DNA from: a virus
DNA length: 50,623 bases
Virus record (IMG/VR): IMGVR_UViG_3300019776_000488
Location: 1 to 50,623 of that record
Strand: one strand, 5' to 3'
Notes under the pieces: model-generated
Seen by the model: only the letters and a program-made list of their open reading frames with translations
The model's database searches: none
What the model was told of the DNA's origin: nothing
Position numbers and translations under genes: made by a program
Part shown: positions 48,464 to 50,623 of the stretch, in pieces
Position numbering within the stretch: the first letter of the stretch is position 1
How the letters are laid out: each line of letters begins with the position of its first letter

Positions 48464-48922
48464 ATGGAATCGCACACAGAAGTGGATGAGTTAAGGGGGC
48501 TAATCGCCCGGAATGTGGCCGCCTTGGTTCCGGTCGTTTTTGGGGAAGGCGCAGGAAAGGGAATAAAAGCCCTGCGCGGGGCCAGTGGAGATGCACTATC
48601 GAACGGAACCATAGGGCGCATCGTTACGCCTGAAAAAACATCGTGGAACGTCTCGTTGTTGGCTCCTGTTGCCAAAGCCCTCAAGGTTCAGCCGTGGCAG
48701 CTACTACTGCCTGACCTTCAAGTTAGCAGGTCAGGCGGGGTAGTGTCGATTGAGGGGATGAAGGCTAGACAGTGGCCATTTCCCACTTTGCGGCGAGATG
48801 AGCTTGATGACTTGACGCCGCTAGAGATGGACAAACTCGAATCCATCATCCGATTCCGGATTGATGAAATGAAAAGGGAGCGGCCAGTTGAGGTTATGCC
48901 GCAGAAACGTCAGGCAAACTAA
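48464..48922 (+). CDS. CI-like repressor without peptidase domain
   Basis: 152 residues from MESHTEVDELRGLIARNVAA; an upstream in-frame ATG would cover the operators. HTH region GIKALRGASGDALSNGTIGR, IVTPEKTSWNVSLLAPVAKA, LKVQPWQLLLPDL. The C-terminal ~60 residues (LDDLTPLEMDKLESIIRFRI) lack a LexA/S24 Ser-Lys dyad, so induction is not by RecA self-cleavage. Divergent from the Cro-like gene over operators at 48403 and 48426. Confidence 0.75.
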   Translation: MESHTEVDELRGLIARNVAALVPVVFGEGAGKGIKALRGASGDALSNGTIGRIVTPEKTSWNVSLLAPVAKALKVQPWQLLLPDLQVSRSGGVVSIEGMKARQWPFPTLRRDELDDLTPLEMDKLESIIRFRIDEMKRERPVEVMPQKRQAN

Positions 48923-48949
48923 AGCCGCAAAAAGCGCAGATTTATGTAC

Positions 48950-48979
48950 TTGACTTTATAAAAAAGAAATTACTTAATA
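48950..48979 (+). promoter_or_regulatory. Probable sigma70 promoter for the T5orf172-type gene
   Basis: TTGACT (48950-48955), 18-bp spacer, TTAATA (48974-48979), in a markedly AT-rich intergenic region (48923-49033). The leader to the ATG at 49034 has no strong SD. Confidence 0.5.
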
Positions 48980-49033
48980 CTTACAGGTAATGAAACACTT
49001 TGTTAAATATACATCATTAAAGTAACTTAATAA

Positions 49034-50236
49034 ATGAGAGGTCGCACGGGTCACTTGTACTGCCTATCGAATGAGGCCATGCCCGGATTCGTGAAAATTG
49101 GCTACACGCGAAGAAGTCCGAACACGAGGTCGGTTGAGTTATTTACAGGGTACAAAAATGATACAGCAACAGGCGTTCCACTCCCTTTTGATCTTGTAAA
49201 GAGCTGGGAGCTTCCTTCTGAGCATATCGAGAAAATTGAATCCCAGATTCATGGATACCTCGGCGCACACAGAGTAAAGTCTTACCACGGAAAACCAGCA
49301 AAAGAATTCTTTCGCTTACATCCAGATAAGGCAATTGAATCAATAGAAAATGGGTTGATTTACTTTGGATGGATTGCTCCTGCACCAGCAATAAATCAAA
49401 AACCAAAAAGCAAAGATAGGTGGGATGATGCTCGCTCAAGATTGCAAGCCGACGTTGCCCGCAGGGGGTTAGCAACCCCAAAAGGAACGGCAGCAAACCC
49501 ACCGTCGTCGCCTGCTTACATAGCCGCAGCAACATCCAATCACGGCGGCAAGCCAGCGGACGAGAAAGTAGATATTTCATGCCCAGTGTGTCTTGGTCAG
49601 TTAGAGATACCATCAAAATTTTCTATACCCGGAAAAATTATTAGGTGCCCAGTTTGCACAGCAACGTTTGATTACTCTAGGGTTTTCTCATCTAGCGCTA
49701 CTAAGCCGCCAAAAGAAGCTCCGATTGCGAGCTCCGGTTTATCATCCACGCCCTTGCCAAGGGAGATGCCCGGATTAGAGAAAGTGGTCGCAAGCACCCC
49801 GGCTAATGACAGCAAGCCCAGCAATGGTGGCACAGCGACTGGGGTTGTTATCGCCTCCATATTTCTGCTGTCAGTTGTTTCAATGTGTAGCGACGCGCCT
49901 AGGAGTTCAGACAGAAGGCCCGGCATGCAGGTGTCGCAACCATCTGCGCCTGCGACGTTAGCTGTAGATCAAAAACCCCCAAAAGAAATAGCTGAAGAGC
50001 GAAAGCCTATCCAATCAGCAAAATTAAAGCAGCCATCATCTCAAGAAAACGGAAATTATGACAGACGATCCCGGCGCATCCATGCTATCCATCCGGACGC
50101 TGATGGCTTAATTTCAAGCCAGCATTTTATTGAGTGGGTTGCTAATGATCAGAATCGAACCCGTATTATGAGAAGTGGTAGCGGGGCAGAGGTTATAACA
50201 CTACTCAATGTGTATAAAACAGAAATAGGGCGATGA
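49034..50236 (+). CDS. T5orf172 nuclease-like, zinc ribbon, TM, scaffold-like C-terminal domain
   Basis: 400 residues. T5orf172/MUG113 domain (GIY-YIG superfamily) about 5-113: GHLYCLSNEAMPGFVKIGYT, EKIESQIHGYLGAHRV, KEFFRLHPDKAIESIE. Zinc ribbon: Cys183, Cys186, Cys205, Cys208 (CPVC...CPVC). One membrane segment (268-285, ATGVVIASIFLLSVVSM). Residues 348-397 (IHAIHPDADGLISSQHFIEW...VITLLNVYK) match the scaffold protein module of this same phage (198-250). GC content is lower than the phage. Next to the repressor, so probably expressed in lysogens; possible superinfection defence. Function is inference. Confidence 0.7.
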   Translation: MRGRTGHLYCLSNEAMPGFVKIGYTRRSPNTRSVELFTGYKNDTATGVPLPFDLVKSWELPSEHIEKIESQIHGYLGAHRVKSYHGKPAKEFFRLHPDKAIESIENGLIYFGWIAPAPAINQKPKSKDRWDDARSRLQADVARRGLATPKGTAANPPSSPAYIAAATSNHGGKPADEKVDISCPVCLGQLEIPSKFSIPGKIIRCPVCTATFDYSRVFSSSATKPPKEAPIASSGLSSTPLPREMPGLEKVVASTPANDSKPSNGGTATGVVIASIFLLSVVSMCSDAPRSSDRRPGMQVSQPSAPATLAVDQKPPKEIAEERKPIQSAKLKQPSSQENGNYDRRSRRIHAIHPDADGLISSQHFIEWVANDQNRTRIMRSGSGAEVITLLNVYKTEIGR

Positions 50237-50377
50237 GGCGTCAATAGCCACATTACCCTAACTACCTATTGAAATCTATCGCCGATGACTATCTCTACAG
50301 AAAACCGGGACAATGGCAGTGGCTGCCACCACGACCACCAAACCGGCGGCTATCACTGCCACTGAGCGGGGGGGATC

Positions 50378-50584
50378 ATGAAAATCAGCATCTTTTTTGT
50401 AACAGCATGTATCTTGGCCTTTGGGGCTCATGCCCGTGGTGGTCATGGTGGCAGCCACAGCTCCAGCCATTCCTCCTATGGCTCAAGCCACTCAAGTAGC
50501 AGCCACTCTAGTGGCAGCACCAGTTCACCCAGTGCGCGGGAAGCCTCGGGGTTCAGCCCGAGGTCGAGAGCGCGAACGGCGTAG
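50378..50584 (+). CDS. Small secreted Gly/His/Ser-rich protein, 3' end probably disrupted
   Basis: 68 residues. Signal peptide MKISIFFVTACILAFGAHA (1-19), then RGGHGGSHSSSHSSYGSSHS and a Ser-rich stretch. After about residue 52 the sequence (AREASGFSPRSRARTA) coincides with two strong DNA hairpins, as if a mobile element had cut off the original C terminus. SD GGGGGG upstream of ATG. The preceding gap (50237-50377) holds no gene I can support. Confidence 0.5.
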   Translation: MKISIFFVTACILAFGAHARGGHGGSHSSSHSSYGSSHSSSSHSSGSTSSPSAREASGFSPRSRARTA

Positions 50585-50590
50585 CCGTTC
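50544..50590. mobile_element. Two tandem hairpins at right edge, possible IS200/IS605 left end
   Basis: CCTCGGG-GTTCAG-CCCGAGG (50544-50563) and GAACGGC-GTA-GCCGTTC (50574-50590), then AT-rich sequence to the edge. Subterminal hairpins in this style are typical of IS200/IS605 ends. The left window edge contains the right end of such an element in the same orientation. Identity as an IS end is not proven. Confidence 0.4.
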
Positions 50591-50623
50591 TGAGGGGCTA
50601 AAATTCTTCCCGTGTGAATAAGA

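Overview
The window is almost entirely a temperate, podovirus-like phage genome (prophage or phage-plasmid) of a GC-rich proteobacterium. Codon use, gene families and gene order suggest Burkholderiales, perhaps Comamonadaceae; this is inference, because no host housekeeping gene is present. A P22-type portal, a giant virion protein of about 3,700 residues and the absence of tape-measure, sheath or tail-tube genes resemble Bcep22/BPP-1-type podophages. No integrase, tRNA or partition gene is visible.

Layout. 1-410: 3' end of an IS200/IS605-type tnpB with its structured right end. 433-4986 (-): lysis genes (SAR endolysin, holin candidate) and a tail-fibre cluster, including an unlisted 40-residue gene. 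5035-20955 (-): giant polyvalent protein plus internal or ejection-type proteins. 20955-30106 (-): tail and head-tail proteins. 30159-38633 (-): major capsid protein, scaffold, a Gp49-family protein, a Tad2-like (DUF2829) anti-defence protein, portal, and large and small terminase. 38689-40900 (-): a compact accessory block of four small genes, two near-identical sigma70-type promoter/leader elements, a large hairpin, and a mini-array of two type I-F CRISPR repeats ending in an intrinsic terminator. 40926-48387 (-): early operon with Cro-like regulator, Rha regulator, O- and P-like replication proteins, DUF1064, NinB, a zinc-ribbon protein, a Ref-like HNH nuclease and a winged-helix protein. 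48464-48922 (+): CI-like repressor, divergent from the Cro-like gene across two operators. 49034-50584 (+): AT-richer accessory genes, including a T5orf172-zinc ribbon-TM protein whose C terminus resembles the phage's own scaffold protein. The right edge has two hairpins that may be the left end of an IS.

How it works together. CI and the Cro-like protein compete at the 48403-48439 operators. The leftward early transcript makes replication and recombination functions, and the 38-40 kb block has its own promoters. Packaging, capsid, tail and lysis genes follow leftward as a late unit. Two plus-strand cassettes (46380-46663 and 47410-47766) lie antisense to early genes. Each has a hairpin leader with covarying stems followed by a small ORF, one of which is Cas2/SinR-like.

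The most notable signals are: (1) the I-F repeat pair, a candidate RNA anti-CRISPR; (2) the covarying leader RNA of the two antisense cassettes; (3) the scaffold-mimic C terminus on a prophage-encoded nuclease-like membrane protein; (4) the multi-enzyme giant virion protein.
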